Source: Actinomycetes bacterium
Lineage (GTDB): Bacteria; Actinomycetota; Actinomycetes; Mycobacteriales; Micromonosporaceae
Assembly: GCA_023437285.1 (NCBI GenBank)
Contig: JAEZGP010000338.1
Location: 1 to 21,732 of the forward strand
Direction of reading: 5' to 3'
Length of the DNA stretch: 21,732 nt
Within the stretch, counting starts at the first letter, position 1; every line of letters starts with the position of its first letter. Under the pieces are notes generated by a model. It had not been told where the DNA came from. It did not search any database and saw nothing but the letters and a program-made list of their open reading frames with translations. The position numbers and the translations under genes are program-made. Below, in pieces: positions 7,615-15,636 of this stretch.

Positions 7615-8184
7615 TCAGCGGCCGCCCTGCCGGGCGTTGACGGTGAGGACCCAGCCGATCACGGCCCAGCCGGCGCCGGCGAGCAGGTTGCCGCCGAGCT
7701 GCGACAGGATGATCGAGGTCAGCCAGATGAGCGGCAGGCTGATCGCGAGCGTGCGCGGCAGCGTCCCGGCGCGGAACGTGGCCACGGCCAGCAGCACGGA
7801 GCCGACCAGCCAGGCCAGGTTGGCCGGCGCGGCGACGGCCGGGAACCACGAGAAGTCCTGATCGTTGAGGTTTGTCGACGTCATGCCGAACGCCAGCAGG
7901 CCGGTGCCGACCACCGTGGTGATCCCGCCGATTCTGCCGAGCCGGCCCGATGCCCTGCCCAGCGCGAGGTAGCCGGGCATCCACAGGATCAGCGCCGCGG
8001 CGATGAGGGTGAGGATCGCGTGTTCCGAGGCGCCGACTATCGGATTGCCGTCGTCGGTGCGTACCGCCTGCATGGCTCCGGCAACCGCGGACGCCATGCC
8101 GCCGGCGATGGCCGCGTAGCCGGCGGCCTTGCCGCCCGCGCGGGCTTCGGTGGCGGTGGGGGCGGTCGTCGTGGTGGTGCTCAT
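7615..8184 (-). CDS. Multi-pass membrane protein of unknown function
   Basis: This 189-residue protein has a short Thr-rich cytoplasmic start (MSTTTTTAPTATEARAGGK) followed by five or six hydrophobic segments at about residues 22-42, 56-72, 84-103, 115-134, 138-157 and 163-183. It has the look of small DUF4386-like integral membrane proteins, but I cannot assign a family with confidence. The start is well supported: AAGGAG (8193-8198) lies eight bases before the ATG. It lies upstream of the MerR regulator on the same strand with a 177-base gap holding the regulator's own promoter. It is divergent from the histidine kinase gene, so either regulator might control it. No catalytic or transport motif is visible. 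Confidence 0.75.
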   Translation of the reverse strand: MSTTTTTAPTATEARAGGKAAGYAAIAGGMASAVAGAMQAVRTDDGNPIVGASEHAILTLIAAALILWMPGYLALGRASGRLGRIGGITTVVGTGLLAFGMTSTNLNDQDFSWFPAVAAPANLAWLVGSVLLAVATFRAGTLPRTLAISLPLIWLTSIILSQLGGNLLAGAGWAVIGWVLTVNARQGGR

Positions 8185-8201
8185 CGTGGTGGCTCCTTCC
8201 G

Positions 8202-8220
8202 GGCCGGCACCGTGCCGGCC
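8202..8220. promoter_or_regulatory. Perfect inverted repeat in the leader of the membrane-protein gene
   Basis: GGCCGGCAC and GTGCCGGCC flank a single C, giving a 9-1-9 perfect dyad immediately upstream of the ribosome site of the minus-strand membrane-protein gene. It lies in the 193-bp divergent region shared with the histidine kinase gene. It could be an operator, possibly for the adjacent NarL-type regulator, or an mRNA hairpin; neither can be chosen from sequence alone. Confidence 0.4.
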
Positions 8221-8365
8221 AACGAAGAAGACCGTACGAGCGGGCGGGGTCCCGGTACGTCGGTCCGCAGACGGGTCCGTACCCCACGGCGGGCGTTCGT
8301 TTTCTCCATCGCTCGACTGATCATCATGCGACGCGAGGATGACGTCCGTGCGCCACCGGGCTGGC

Positions 8366-8371
8366 TAGGGT
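8366..8371 (+). promoter_or_regulatory. -10 box for leaderless histidine kinase mRNA
   Basis: TAGGGT ends six bases before the GTG start of the kinase gene and no Shine-Dalgarno sequence is present. This TANNNT-N6-GTG spacing is typical of leaderless transcripts in actinomycetes. Confidence 0.6.
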
Positions 8372-8377
8372 CGGCTG

Positions 8378-9586
8378 GTGGATCCGCTGGAGACGATCGC
8401 GAGGGTGCCGCGCCGCCCGACGCGCGTCGACGTCGTACTCACGGCTTTGCTCCTTGTGTGGGCCGTGATCGAGGCGCTTGCCGCGTCCGGGCCGGGGCTG
8501 TTGTGGCAGCGGGTGGCGTTCGCGGTCTGCGTGACGCTGCCACTGGTGCTGCGCCGGCGGGCCCCCGTCGCCGTGATGGCGGTCCTGATCGGTGTGCTGA
8601 TGGTCCGGGTCTGGGCGATCCCCGGTCAGGAGGACAGCACGTTCCCGTTCCCCAGCCTGTTGGTGGCGACCTTCTCGGTGGCGTTGCACACCCGCAACCG
8701 GGCGGTGGCCGTGGTGGCCGGGATCGCGCCGGTGCTGGCGATGCTGTCGCTGTTCCAGCTCGGTTATCACGAGAGCCCGACGAGCATCGGGCAGATGTTC
8801 ATCCTCGGGTTCTTCGTGGCCGGCGCCTGGGCGGGCGGTTGGCTGGTCCGGGTGCGCGCCGCCCAGGCGGCCGCGGCGCGCGCCGACTCCGTACGGCTGG
8901 CTGAGGAGGCCGTGGCGGCGCGGTGGGAATCCGTCCGCTTGGCGGAGGAGGCGGTGGTGGCCGAACGCGCGCGGATCGCCCGGGAGCTGCACGACGTCGT
9001 CGCGCACTCGTTGTCGATCGTGGCGGTGCAGGCCGGCGCGGCGGAGGAGCTGATCGGCCTGGACCCGGACAGTGCGCGTGCGCACATCGCCGCGGCCCGG
9101 CGTACGGCCCGCGAGGCGCTGACGGAGATGCGCCACGTGCTGGACGTGCAACGCGAGGGCGAGCCGGTCGCCGCCGTGGCGCTGGCGCCGCAGCCGACCC
9201 TGGAGCGGGTCGCCGACCTGGTGGATGACGTGTCGGCGGCCGGCCTGCCGGTGCGGCTGGTCACCGAGGGCACGCGGGGGACCGTGTCGGCCGGGGTCGA
9301 CCTGGCCGGCTACCGGATCGTGCAGGAGGCGCTGACCAACGTGCGCCGGCACGCCGGGGCCGTCGAGACCACCGTCCGGATCGGCTACGGTGATCACTGG
9401 ATCGAGCTGGAGATCCGTAACCACGCCGGCCCGGACGGCAACCCCACCGGGGCGCGGACGGCGGGCAGCGGACGCGGGCTGGTGGGCATGCGTGAGCGGG
9501 TGCGGCTCTACGGCGGGACGGTCACCGCCGGCCCGGACGGCGACGGTTTCGTCGTGCACGCGCGACTTCCGAGGGAGCCCCAATGA
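8378..9586 (+). CDS. NarL-type (HisKA_3) sensor histidine kinase
   Basis: This 402-residue kinase has an N-terminal membrane domain of about five or six helices (residues 18-160), no large extracellular loop, and a linker helix containing a 14-residue direct repeat (SVRLAEEAVAARWE at 171-184, SVRLAEEAVVAERA at 185-198). The HisKA_3 phosphoacceptor is H205 in ARELHDVVAHSLS. The C-terminal ATPase has the N box YRIVQEALTNVRRHA and G box GSGRGLVGMRERVRLYGG. It therefore autophosphorylates and passes phosphate to the regulator next door, whose ATG overlaps its stop codon (ATGA). The lack of a periplasmic sensor domain suggests sensing within the membrane. The stimulus is unknown. The GTG start is set by the leaderless promoter. 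Confidence 0.93.
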   Translation: MDPLETIARVPRRPTRVDVVLTALLLVWAVIEALAASGPGLLWQRVAFAVCVTLPLVLRRRAPVAVMAVLIGVLMVRVWAIPGQEDSTFPFPSLLVATFSVALHTRNRAVAVVAGIAPVLAMLSLFQLGYHESPTSIGQMFILGFFVAGAWAGGWLVRVRAAQAAAARADSVRLAEEAVAARWESVRLAEEAVVAERARIARELHDVVAHSLSIVAVQAGAAEELIGLDPDSARAHIAAARRTAREALTEMRHVLDVQREGEPVAAVALAPQPTLERVADLVDDVSAAGLPVRLVTEGTRGTVSAGVDLAGYRIVQEALTNVRRHAGAVETTVRIGYGDHWIELEIRNHAGPDGNPTGARTAGSGRGLVGMRERVRLYGGTVTAGPDGDGFVVHARLPREPQ

Positions 9587-10245
9587 TCAACGTACTGGTC
9601 GCCGACGATCACGCGTTGATCCGTTCCGGGCTGGCCGGGATGCTGGGCGCCCAACCCGACATCACGATCGTCGGTGAGGTCGCCGACGGCGCCGAGGCGG
9701 TGCGCAGCGTCGGCGCGCTGCGACCGGACGTGGTGGTGATGGACATCCGGATGCCGAAGATGGACGGCATCGAGGCCACCCGGCGCATCCGCGCGGCTCC
9801 CGACCCGCCCCAGGTCCTCGTCCTCACGACCTTTGACCTGGACGAGTACGTTTACGAGGCGCTGCGCGCGGGGGCCGGCGGGTTCCTGCTCAAGGACGCG
9901 CCACCGGGCCAGCTGGCCGAGGCCGTCCGGACGGTCGCGGCGGGGGAGTCGCTGCTGGCCCCGGCGGTCACCAAGCGGCTGATCACCCGGTTCCTGCGGG
10001 TGCCGCCGTCGCCGACGGCGGCGCGGGTGGCCGCCGACCGGCTCACCGAACGGGAGCTTGAGGTGCTGCGGCTGGTCGCGCGCGGCCTGAGCAACCAGGA
10101 GCTGGCTGAGCACCTGCACCTGTCCGACGCCACCGTGAAGACGCACGTCAGCCGGGTGCTGACGAAGCTGGACCTGCGTGACCGGGTACAGGCGGTCGTG
10201 TACGCGTACGAGCACGGGCTCGTCGTACCGGGCGAGGGCGACTGA
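9583..10245 (+). CDS. NarL/LuxR-family response regulator
   Basis: This 220-residue regulator has a receiver domain (residues 1-120) with the acidic pair in VLVADDH, phosphoacceptor D54 in VVVMDIRMPKMDG, the switch Thr in LVLTTFD and K105-region Lys in FLLKDAPP. A LuxR-type helix-turn-helix follows (about 150-210: LTERELEVLRLVARGLSNQE and DATVKTHVSRVLTKL). It is translationally coupled to the kinase through a four-base overlap and is the evident partner. Likely targets are its own divergent region (8185-8377) and the membrane-protein gene there, an inference from position only. All key residues are present, so it should be phosphorylation-controlled. Confidence 0.95.
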   Translation: MINVLVADDHALIRSGLAGMLGAQPDITIVGEVADGAEAVRSVGALRPDVVVMDIRMPKMDGIEATRRIRAAPDPPQVLVLTTFDLDEYVYEALRAGAGGFLLKDAPPGQLAEAVRTVAAGESLLAPAVTKRLITRFLRVPPSPTAARVAADRLTERELEVLRLVARGLSNQELAEHLHLSDATVKTHVSRVLTKLDLRDRVQAVVYAYEHGLVVPGEGD

Positions 10246-10285
10246 ACCGCCGGGGCACTGAACCGCCGGGGCACTGAGCCGCCGG
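10241..10285. repeat. Tandem 16-bp repeat at the end of the response regulator gene
   Basis: ACTGAACCGCCGGGGC occurs twice in perfect tandem (10241-10256, 10257-10272), followed by a partial third copy ACTGAGCCGCCGG (10273-10285). The first copy contains the regulator's stop codon. The array fills nearly all of the 46-bp gap to the convergent amidohydrolase gene. It has no hairpin character that would make it a clear terminator; slippage duplication is likely. Confidence 0.75.
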
Positions 10286-10291
10286 AACTGG

Positions 10292-11557
10292 CTAGTTGGC
10301 GAAGGTCCGGGCGGCGCACACCAGGGCGGCGATGCCGATGCGCATGGTCGGCTCGATCACCGGGGCGTAGCGCGGCGAGTGGTTGGACGGTATGTCCTTG
10401 AGGGCCTTCTTCATGGCGGCCATGTCGGTGGCGCCCTGGAACGGGGCCGGGTCGGCGCCGCCGAGCAGCCAGTAGGCGCATGCGGCGTTGGCCGCCGTCG
10501 CGAGCCGGCCCACGTCCTCGCTGCCGGTACCGCTGCCGGGGTCGATGATGTTGGCGGCACCGAACTCCTCCGCGAACGCGGCCCGCAGGCGGGCCACCGC
10601 GTCGGGGTCGTTGATGACCGGCGGGAACGACTCGATCTCGGTGATCTCCGGTGCTTGCGGGGCGCCCGAGGTGGTGGCCTCGCCGTCGACGATCCGCTGG
10701 ATGTCCGCCAGCACCCGCTCGCGTACGGCCGGGTCGAGGGTACGGATGTTCATCAGCATCTCGGCGCTGTCCGGGATGATGTTCTCCTTGGTGCCGGCGT
10801 GCATCGCGCCGATGGTGAGCACGGCCGTGTCGGTGCCGGCGATCTCCCGGGAGACCACGGTCTGCAACCGCATCACGGTGGCGGCGGCCATGACCACGGG
10901 GTCGATCGAGGCCTCCGGTCGGGAGCCGTGCGATCCCTTGCCGTGCATGACCACCCGCAGCCCGTCGGAGGCCGCGTACGAGGTGCCGGCCCGCAGGCCG
11001 ATCATCCCGGCCGGCAGGGGCGCGACGTGCTGCCCGGCGACGAAGTCGGGGGTACCCACCCGGTCGTAGAGCCCGTCGTCGATCATCGATTTGGCGCCTG
11101 AGCCGAGTTCCTCGGCGGGCTGGAAGACCAGGATCAGCTTGCCGCGCCAGCCGTCGGTGTCGGCGGCGAGTTCCCGCGCGGCGCCCAACAGGCAGGTCAC
11201 GTGCATGTCGTGGCCGCAGGCGTGCATCACCGGCACTTGCTGGCCGTCCTTGTCGGTGGTCGTGACCGTACTGGCGTACGGCAGGCCGGTCTTCTCGGCG
11301 ACCGGCAACGCGTCCATGTCGGCTCGCAGGAGCACGGTCGGACCCGACCCGTGGCGCAGCACCCCGGCCACGCCGTTGCCGCCGATGCCGGTGGTCACCT
11401 CGTACCCGAGGGGCCGCAGCTTGTCGGCGACGATCCCGGCCGTACGGGTCTCCTGAAGCGACAGTTCGGGATGGGAATGCAGGTCCTTGTAGAGCCCGAC
11501 CAGTTCGTCGGTCCGGTCGTCGATCGAGGTACTCACCGCTCGCCCCCCGCTCACCAT
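10292..11557 (-). CDS. M20-family amidohydrolase/peptidase (hippurate hydrolase-like)
   Basis: This 421-residue protein is a metal-dependent amidohydrolase of the M20D group, which cleaves N-acyl amino acids or related amides. Visible landmarks are LHSHPELS (27-34), RADMDALP (78-84), the metal-binding HACGHDMH with C114 and H116, PAEE (E149/E150), the lid-domain GKGSHGSRP with its His, and late NHSPRYAP. Length fits the family, and there is no signal peptide, so it is cytoplasmic. The first ATG gives MVSGGRAVSTS, but a GTG at 11534-11536 (giving MSTSIDD) is an equally credible start, with a G-rich stretch just before it. The substrate cannot be read from sequence. It is convergent with the response regulator gene. 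Confidence 0.92.
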   Translation of the reverse strand: MVSGGRAVSTSIDDRTDELVGLYKDLHSHPELSLQETRTAGIVADKLRPLGYEVTTGIGGNGVAGVLRHGSGPTVLLRADMDALPVAEKTGLPYASTVTTTDKDGQQVPVMHACGHDMHVTCLLGAARELAADTDGWRGKLILVFQPAEELGSGAKSMIDDGLYDRVGTPDFVAGQHVAPLPAGMIGLRAGTSYAASDGLRVVMHGKGSHGSRPEASIDPVVMAAATVMRLQTVVSREIAGTDTAVLTIGAMHAGTKENIIPDSAEMLMNIRTLDPAVRERVLADIQRIVDGEATTSGAPQAPEITEIESFPPVINDPDAVARLRAAFAEEFGAANIIDPGSGTGSEDVGRLATAANAACAYWLLGGADPAPFQGATDMAAMKKALKDIPSNHSPRYAPVIEPTMRIGIAALVCAARTFAN

Positions 11558-11704
11558 ACGTACGCCGTAGTTCTTTCAGGCTAGTGAGTCCGCCCTGGTA
11601 GCGGGCGGGAACGAGGCTTTTCGTACGCCCGTTCGGCGTGGGCCGGACGTCAGTTCCGCGTTGCGTTGAGAATCTCCGCGACCCCTATGTTCCCGCGACT
11701 GTCG

Positions 11705-12823
11705 TCAAGGGCTGACGGCGAGCACGATGAACGCCGAGAAGACGACCAGGTGGACGCCGCCCTGCAGCAGGGTCGACCGGCCCGGCACCACCGTGAGGAT
11801 GCCCACGGCGAACGTGAGCGCCAGCAGGCTCATCTGCGCGGCACCGAGGCCGAGGTGCAGCGGTCCGCCGAGCCAGATCGACGCGATCGCGATGGCCGGG
11901 ATGGTCAGGCCGATGCTGGCGATGGCGGAGCCGATGGCGAGGTTGATGCTGGTCTGGATCCGATCGCGGCGGGCCGCCCGGGCGGCGGCGATGGTCTCGG
12001 GGAGCAGGACCAGCAGCGCGATGACGACACCGACGGCGCTCACGGGCAGGCCGAGCTTGGCGACGCCCTGCTCGATCGCGGGGGAGACGGATTTGGCGTC
12101 GCCGACGACGGCGACGAGGGCGACGAACAGCAGCAGGAGGCTGAACGCCGCGGCCTTGGTGGAGGGCGGGGCGGCGTGCTGTTCGTCGGGGTCGGTTTCC
12201 GACTGGGGGACCGCGTCGTCCACCGGCGGAAGGAAGTAGTCACGGTGTCGCCACGTCTGCGTCACGACGAACACGCCGTAGAGGGTGAGGGACGCGACGG
12301 CCGCGAAGGCGAGCTGGAACGGCGAGAATTCCGGGCCGGGTTCGCTGGTGGTGAAGGTCGGCAGCACGAGGCTGAGCGTCGACAGGGTCGCCACGGTGGC
12401 CAGCGCGGCGCCCGAGCCCTCGGGATGGAACACGGCCACCCGTCTGCGCAGCGCTCCGATGAGCAGGGACAGGCCCAGGATGCCGTTACATGTGATCATG
12501 ACTGCGGCGAACACGGTGTCTCGGGCCAGTGTGGCGGCCTTCGCGCCGCCCGTGGCCATGAGGGTGACGATGAGACCGACCTCGATCACCGTGACGGCAA
12601 CCGCGAGCACCAACGAGCCGAACGGCTCGCCGACCCGGTGCGCCACCACCTCAGCGTGGTGCACGGCGGCGAGCACGGAGCCGGCGAGCAGCACGGCGAC
12701 CAGCAGAACGATGGGCCCTGGGAGGGTGCGTCCCCAGACGAGGGCCAGGACCATCACCGCGAGTACGGGCACGACGACGGTCCAGGTCGTAAACATCCGC
12801 CATTTAGGTACAGTTACCGACAT
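11705..12823 (-). CDS. chaA: ChaA-type Ca2+(Na+)/H+ antiporter
   Basis: This 372-residue, eleven-helix-type membrane transporter belongs to the CaCA superfamily. The two internally repeated signature regions are visible: AVAVTVIEVGLIVTLMATGG (about 73-93) and LLPETIAAARAARRDRIQTS leading into INLAIGSAIASIGLTIPA (about 272-310), each with the membrane-embedded Glu. A charged cytoplasmic loop (DDAVPQSETDPDEQHAAPPS, about 200-220) divides the halves. It exports Ca2+ or Na+ in exchange for protons. It starts 27 bases after the DUF1232 gene on the same strand, so the two probably share an mRNA. The gene symbol is by family similarity. Confidence 0.9.
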   Translation of the reverse strand: MSVTVPKWRMFTTWTVVVPVLAVMVLALVWGRTLPGPIVLLVAVLLAGSVLAAVHHAEVVAHRVGEPFGSLVLAVAVTVIEVGLIVTLMATGGAKAATLARDTVFAAVMITCNGILGLSLLIGALRRRVAVFHPEGSGAALATVATLSTLSLVLPTFTTSEPGPEFSPFQLAFAAVASLTLYGVFVVTQTWRHRDYFLPPVDDAVPQSETDPDEQHAAPPSTKAAAFSLLLLFVALVAVVGDAKSVSPAIEQGVAKLGLPVSAVGVVIALLVLLPETIAAARAARRDRIQTSINLAIGSAIASIGLTIPAIAIASIWLGGPLHLGLGAAQMSLLALTFAVGILTVVPGRSTLLQGGVHLVVFSAFIVLAVSP

Positions 12824-12850
12824 AACACCATTCTCGGGTAAAACGCCTTG

Positions 12851-13192
12851 TCAGTTGCGCTGGCGCGGCTTAGCACCAAGCTCGACGACCCGCTGGGCGT
12901 GCGTGCGGGCCTCCGCGACGCTGGCCTTGCGGCGCAGCAGTCGGGTGAGGAACCACAACGCCCCACCGAGCACGGTGACGTCGTCGAGGTAGATGGGGTC
13001 GGGCAGCACGTCGATGGGAAAGATCGTGTAGATCAACGCGCCCCAGAACACCAGATTTCCCTTGGCGCCCACGGACTGCAGCGTGCGTCGCACGGCGAAC
13101 AGTCGCATCAGCAGGCGAACGGCCCAGATGAGGGTGACCACGGCGACGACCGCGGCGATCACGCCGACGACGATCCACGCCTCGCGCGACAT
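12851..13192 (-). CDS. Small DUF1232 (YkvA-like) membrane protein
   Basis: This 113-residue protein has an N-terminal membrane helix (WIVVGVIAAVVAVVTLIWAV, residues 6-25) and a DUF1232 hairpin carrying the family signature IYTIFPIDVLPDPIYLDDVT (55-74), followed by a second hydrophobic segment and a basic tail. AAGGAG six bases before the ATG fixes the start. It is first in a probable two-gene operon with the ChaA-like antiporter. The biochemical role of DUF1232 is not established; a helper role in membrane ion handling is only suggested by the neighbour. Confidence 0.88.
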   Translation of the reverse strand: MSREAWIVVGVIAAVVAVVTLIWAVRLLMRLFAVRRTLQSVGAKGNLVFWGALIYTIFPIDVLPDPIYLDDVTVLGGALWFLTRLLRRKASVAEARTHAQRVVELGAKPRQRN

Positions 13193-13417
13193 CGGTCACT
13201 CCTTCATGCCAAGCCATGCCCGAACGGTCCCTCACCTCCTACCCGAACGCGACGTGCGTCGAACGCGCCGAAACTTTCGAGTGATCCACTTTAGCGGACG
13301 GCCAGGGCATCGGACCGCAGGCGGCGCGGCGGGCATTGATGACATGGACGGTGGTCGCTACGATCACGGAACTCGTTCGCGGCCCGCCAGCCGGGGCTGA
13401 TCGGGCAGGGAGGCGCC
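13193..13417. promoter_or_regulatory. Divergent promoter region between DUF1232/chaA and the GDSL hydrolase
   Basis: This 225-bp stretch has no supported gene. Toward the right, TACGAT (13358-13363) is a plausible -10 box for the hydrolase, whose ribosome site GGGAGG (13408-13413) is four bases before its GTG. Toward the left lies the AAGGAG of the DUF1232 gene, with a leader of unknown length. I see no clear operator dyad. Confidence 0.4.
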
Positions 13418-14587
13418 GTGGCGGGTCAGTGGGCGACGACGTGGGCGGCCATGCCGATGCTGACCGAACCCGCCGACCTGCCGCCGCACCCGTACGTGCG
13501 CGACGGCGTCGCGTTCGCCGACGCGACCGTCCGCCAGACGGTGCGCGTCTCGCTCGGCGGCCGGCGCGTCCGGCTCCGGCTGACTAACGCGTTCGGTGAC
13601 CATCCGCTGTCGGTCGCCGCCGTCACCCTGGCCCTGCCGGCGGGCGGCGCGGTCGGGACCCACGCCATCCGGCCGGACACGGTACGGTCCGTGACCTTCC
13701 AGGGGCGGCCCTCGGTCGTCGTGGCGGCCGGTGCCCCGGCACTGTCCGACCCGCTCGACATGGACCTGGCGCCCCGGTCGGCGCTGGCCGTCACGGCGTA
13801 CCTCGCCCGAGGCCAGCCCGCCGGCGCGGTCACGTCGCACCCCGGTTCGCGCACCACGTCGCACGTACGCCAGGGAAATCGCGTCGCCGACGCGGACCTG
13901 CGCGGCGCCGCGCGGGTCGACCACTGGTATTTCCTGGGCGGCGTCGAGGTGTGGGCACCGTCGGCGACCGGGGTCGTCGCCCTGCTGGGTGACTCGCTGA
14001 CCGACGGACGGGGATCGACCACCAACGGCAACGATCGCTGGCCCGACCAACTGCTCGACCGCCTGCCCGCCGACGTCGCCATGATCAATCAGGGCGGCGG
14101 CGGCAACCGGGTCCTGCGCGACGGGCTCGGGCCGAGCGCGCTGGCCCGGCTGGACCGCGACATCCTCGCGCAGAGCGGCGTGCGCCGGCTGGTGGTCTTC
14201 GAGGGCGTCAACGACATCGGCACGGCGGCGGCCACCGAGGCGGCGCAGAAGCAGGTGGTCGCCGACCTCATCGCGGCGTACGAACAGATCGCGCACCGCT
14301 CGCGGGCCCGCGACATCCGCGTGTACGGCGCGACGCTGACCCCGTTCGGGGGCAACGAGGCCTACGACGACCCGGCCGGCCACCGCGAGCACGCCCGGCA
14401 GGCGGTGAACCGGTGGATCCGGTCGGGCGGCCCGTTCGAGGCGATCTTCGACTTCGACGCGGCCGTGCGCGACCCCGCCGACCCGCGCCGGCTGCTGGCC
14501 GCCTACGACGAGGGCGACCACCTGCACATCAACCCGGCGGGGTACGGCGCGATCGCCGCGTCGGTGCCCGCCGACGCGCTGGCCTGA
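13418..14587 (+). CDS. SGNH/GDSL-family hydrolase
   Basis: This 389-residue esterase/lipase-type enzyme has an N-terminal beta-rich domain (about 1-185) followed by the SGNH hydrolase fold: block I LLGDSLTDGRG with nucleophile S193, block II Gly in NQGGGGNRVL, block III GVNDIG with its Asn, and block V DHLHINPAGY with D367 and H370. The complete triad and oxyanion residues imply an active enzyme. This two-domain layout is common in actinomycete proteins that are usually secreted, yet no signal peptide is visible here (start MAGQWATTWAAMP), so cytoplasmic location or non-classical export is possible. The substrate is unknown. The GTG start is supported by GGGAGG just upstream. Confidence 0.93.
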   Translation: MAGQWATTWAAMPMLTEPADLPPHPYVRDGVAFADATVRQTVRVSLGGRRVRLRLTNAFGDHPLSVAAVTLALPAGGAVGTHAIRPDTVRSVTFQGRPSVVVAAGAPALSDPLDMDLAPRSALAVTAYLARGQPAGAVTSHPGSRTTSHVRQGNRVADADLRGAARVDHWYFLGGVEVWAPSATGVVALLGDSLTDGRGSTTNGNDRWPDQLLDRLPADVAMINQGGGGNRVLRDGLGPSALARLDRDILAQSGVRRLVVFEGVNDIGTAAATEAAQKQVVADLIAAYEQIAHRSRARDIRVYGATLTPFGGNEAYDDPAGHREHARQAVNRWIRSGGPFEAIFDFDAAVRDPADPRRLLAAYDEGDHLHINPAGYGAIAASVPADALA

Positions 14588-14601
14588 CGACCCTGCCGCG
14601 T

Positions 14602-14607
14602 TAGGGT
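14602..14607 (+). promoter_or_regulatory. -10 box for leaderless LLM oxidoreductase mRNA
   Basis: TAGGGT is followed by six bases and the GTG start, with no ribosome-binding sequence between. It sits in the 26-bp gap after the GDSL hydrolase gene, so the oxidoreductase has its own promoter. Confidence 0.6.
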
Positions 14608-14613
14608 GGTGGC

Positions 14614-15507
14614 GTGTTGATCGGATGGGGGCTGCCCGTGTCCGGCGCGTGGGCGACCCCGGCGAACGTCGCCCGCTTCGCCGCGCGCGCCGAGGAGCTG
14701 GGCTACGCGTCACTGTGGACGTTCCAGCGGCTCCTCGTCCCGGACAATGAGCGGGTCCTGCCCGTCTACCGGTCGGTGCTCGACCCGCTGATCGCGCTGA
14801 GCTTCGCCGCCGCGCACACGACCCGGGCCCGCCTCGGCGTGGCGATCATCAACGCGCCGTTCGTGTCGCCCACGGTCCTGGCCAAGCAGGCCGCGACCCT
14901 CGACGTGCTGTCGGCCGGCCGCCTCGACCTCGGGCTCGGCACCGGCTGGTCGCCCGCCGAGTTCGCGGCCACCGGCGCGTCCATGGCCCGCCGGGGCCGC
15001 CGCGTCGAGGAGTACGCCGCCGTGCTGCGCACCCTGTGGACCGCCGACGTCGCGGCGTACGACGGCGAGTTCTACACCGTCCCGGCCGCCCGGATGGAGC
15101 CCAAACCGGTGCAGCGCCCCGGCCCGCCGCTGCTGTTCGGCGGCTCCGTGCCCGCCGCGCTGCGCCGCGCCGGGCGCCTCGGCGACGGCTGGATCAGCCG
15201 CAGCGCCCAGGACCTCTCCGCGATCGCCGCGGACGTCGCCGAGGTGAGGCGTGGCGCGGTCGAGGCCGGCAAGGACCCGTCACGGGTACGGATCGTGTGC
15301 CGCGGCGTCATCCGTCCCGGCGAGCGCGGCCCCCGCCTGTCGGGTTCGGTGGACGACATCCGCGCCGACCTCGCGTGGCTCGCCGGGCAGGGCGTCACCG
15401 AGGTCTTCCTCGACCTCAACTGGGACCCCCTGGTGGGCAGCCCCGACGCCGACCCGGACGAGGCCGCCGCCCGCGCCGACGGGCTCCTCACCGCCCTCGC
15501 CCCCTGA
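14614..15507 (+). CDS. LLM-class (luciferase-like) flavin/F420-dependent oxidoreductase
   Basis: This 297-residue TIM-barrel enzyme of the luciferase-like monooxygenase superfamily opens with MLIGWGLPVSGAW, then FAARAEELGYASLWTFQRLL, and later TLDVLSAGRLDLGLGTGWSP, in which the AGRLDLGLGTGW segment is the family signature. PLLFGGSVPAALRRAGRLGD and a late VTEVFLDLNWDP are also typical. Single-chain actinomycete members of this type most often use F420, though FMN cannot be excluded. The substrate is unknown and the neighbours give no pathway. Length is complete. The start is the GTG fixed by the leaderless promoter. Confidence 0.9.
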   Translation: MLIGWGLPVSGAWATPANVARFAARAEELGYASLWTFQRLLVPDNERVLPVYRSVLDPLIALSFAAAHTTRARLGVAIINAPFVSPTVLAKQAATLDVLSAGRLDLGLGTGWSPAEFAATGASMARRGRRVEEYAAVLRTLWTADVAAYDGEFYTVPAARMEPKPVQRPGPPLLFGGSVPAALRRAGRLGDGWISRSAQDLSAIAADVAEVRRGAVEAGKDPSRVRIVCRGVIRPGERGPRLSGSVDDIRADLAWLAGQGVTEVFLDLNWDPLVGSPDADPDEAAARADGLLTALAP

Positions 15508-15528
15508 CGTCTCCCGGCCGCGTGACAT

Positions 15529-15543
15529 GCCGCCACCGGCGGC
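15529..15543. terminator. Possible weak hairpin after the LLM oxidoreductase gene
   Basis: GCCGCC and GGCGGC flank a three-base ACC loop about 22 bases after the stop codon. The stem is only six base pairs, without a T-run. It may act as a terminator or be a by-product of high GC. Confidence 0.3.
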
Positions 15544-15636
15544 GGTGAACGGCCCGGATATCCGTACCGTTCGGCCGTCGCGGCGCGGGCGTCGGGGTGC
15601 CACTATGTGCGCAGAACTCACCCCTCAAGGAGCGTC

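Noticed and set aside
6634..8904. A 756-codon plus-strand open frame.
   Set aside because: It crosses the MerR and membrane-protein genes in antisense and then the kinase gene out of frame. Its product is His/Arg/Gly-rich without any motif.
13364..14713. A 449-codon minus-strand frame opposite the GDSL hydrolase.
   Set aside because: Antisense shadow. The plus strand carries all SGNH catalytic blocks in order.
15607..15636. An upstream GTG start adding ten residues to the four-helix membrane protein.
   Set aside because: No ribosome site precedes it, whereas AAGGAG sits just before the internal ATG at 15637.
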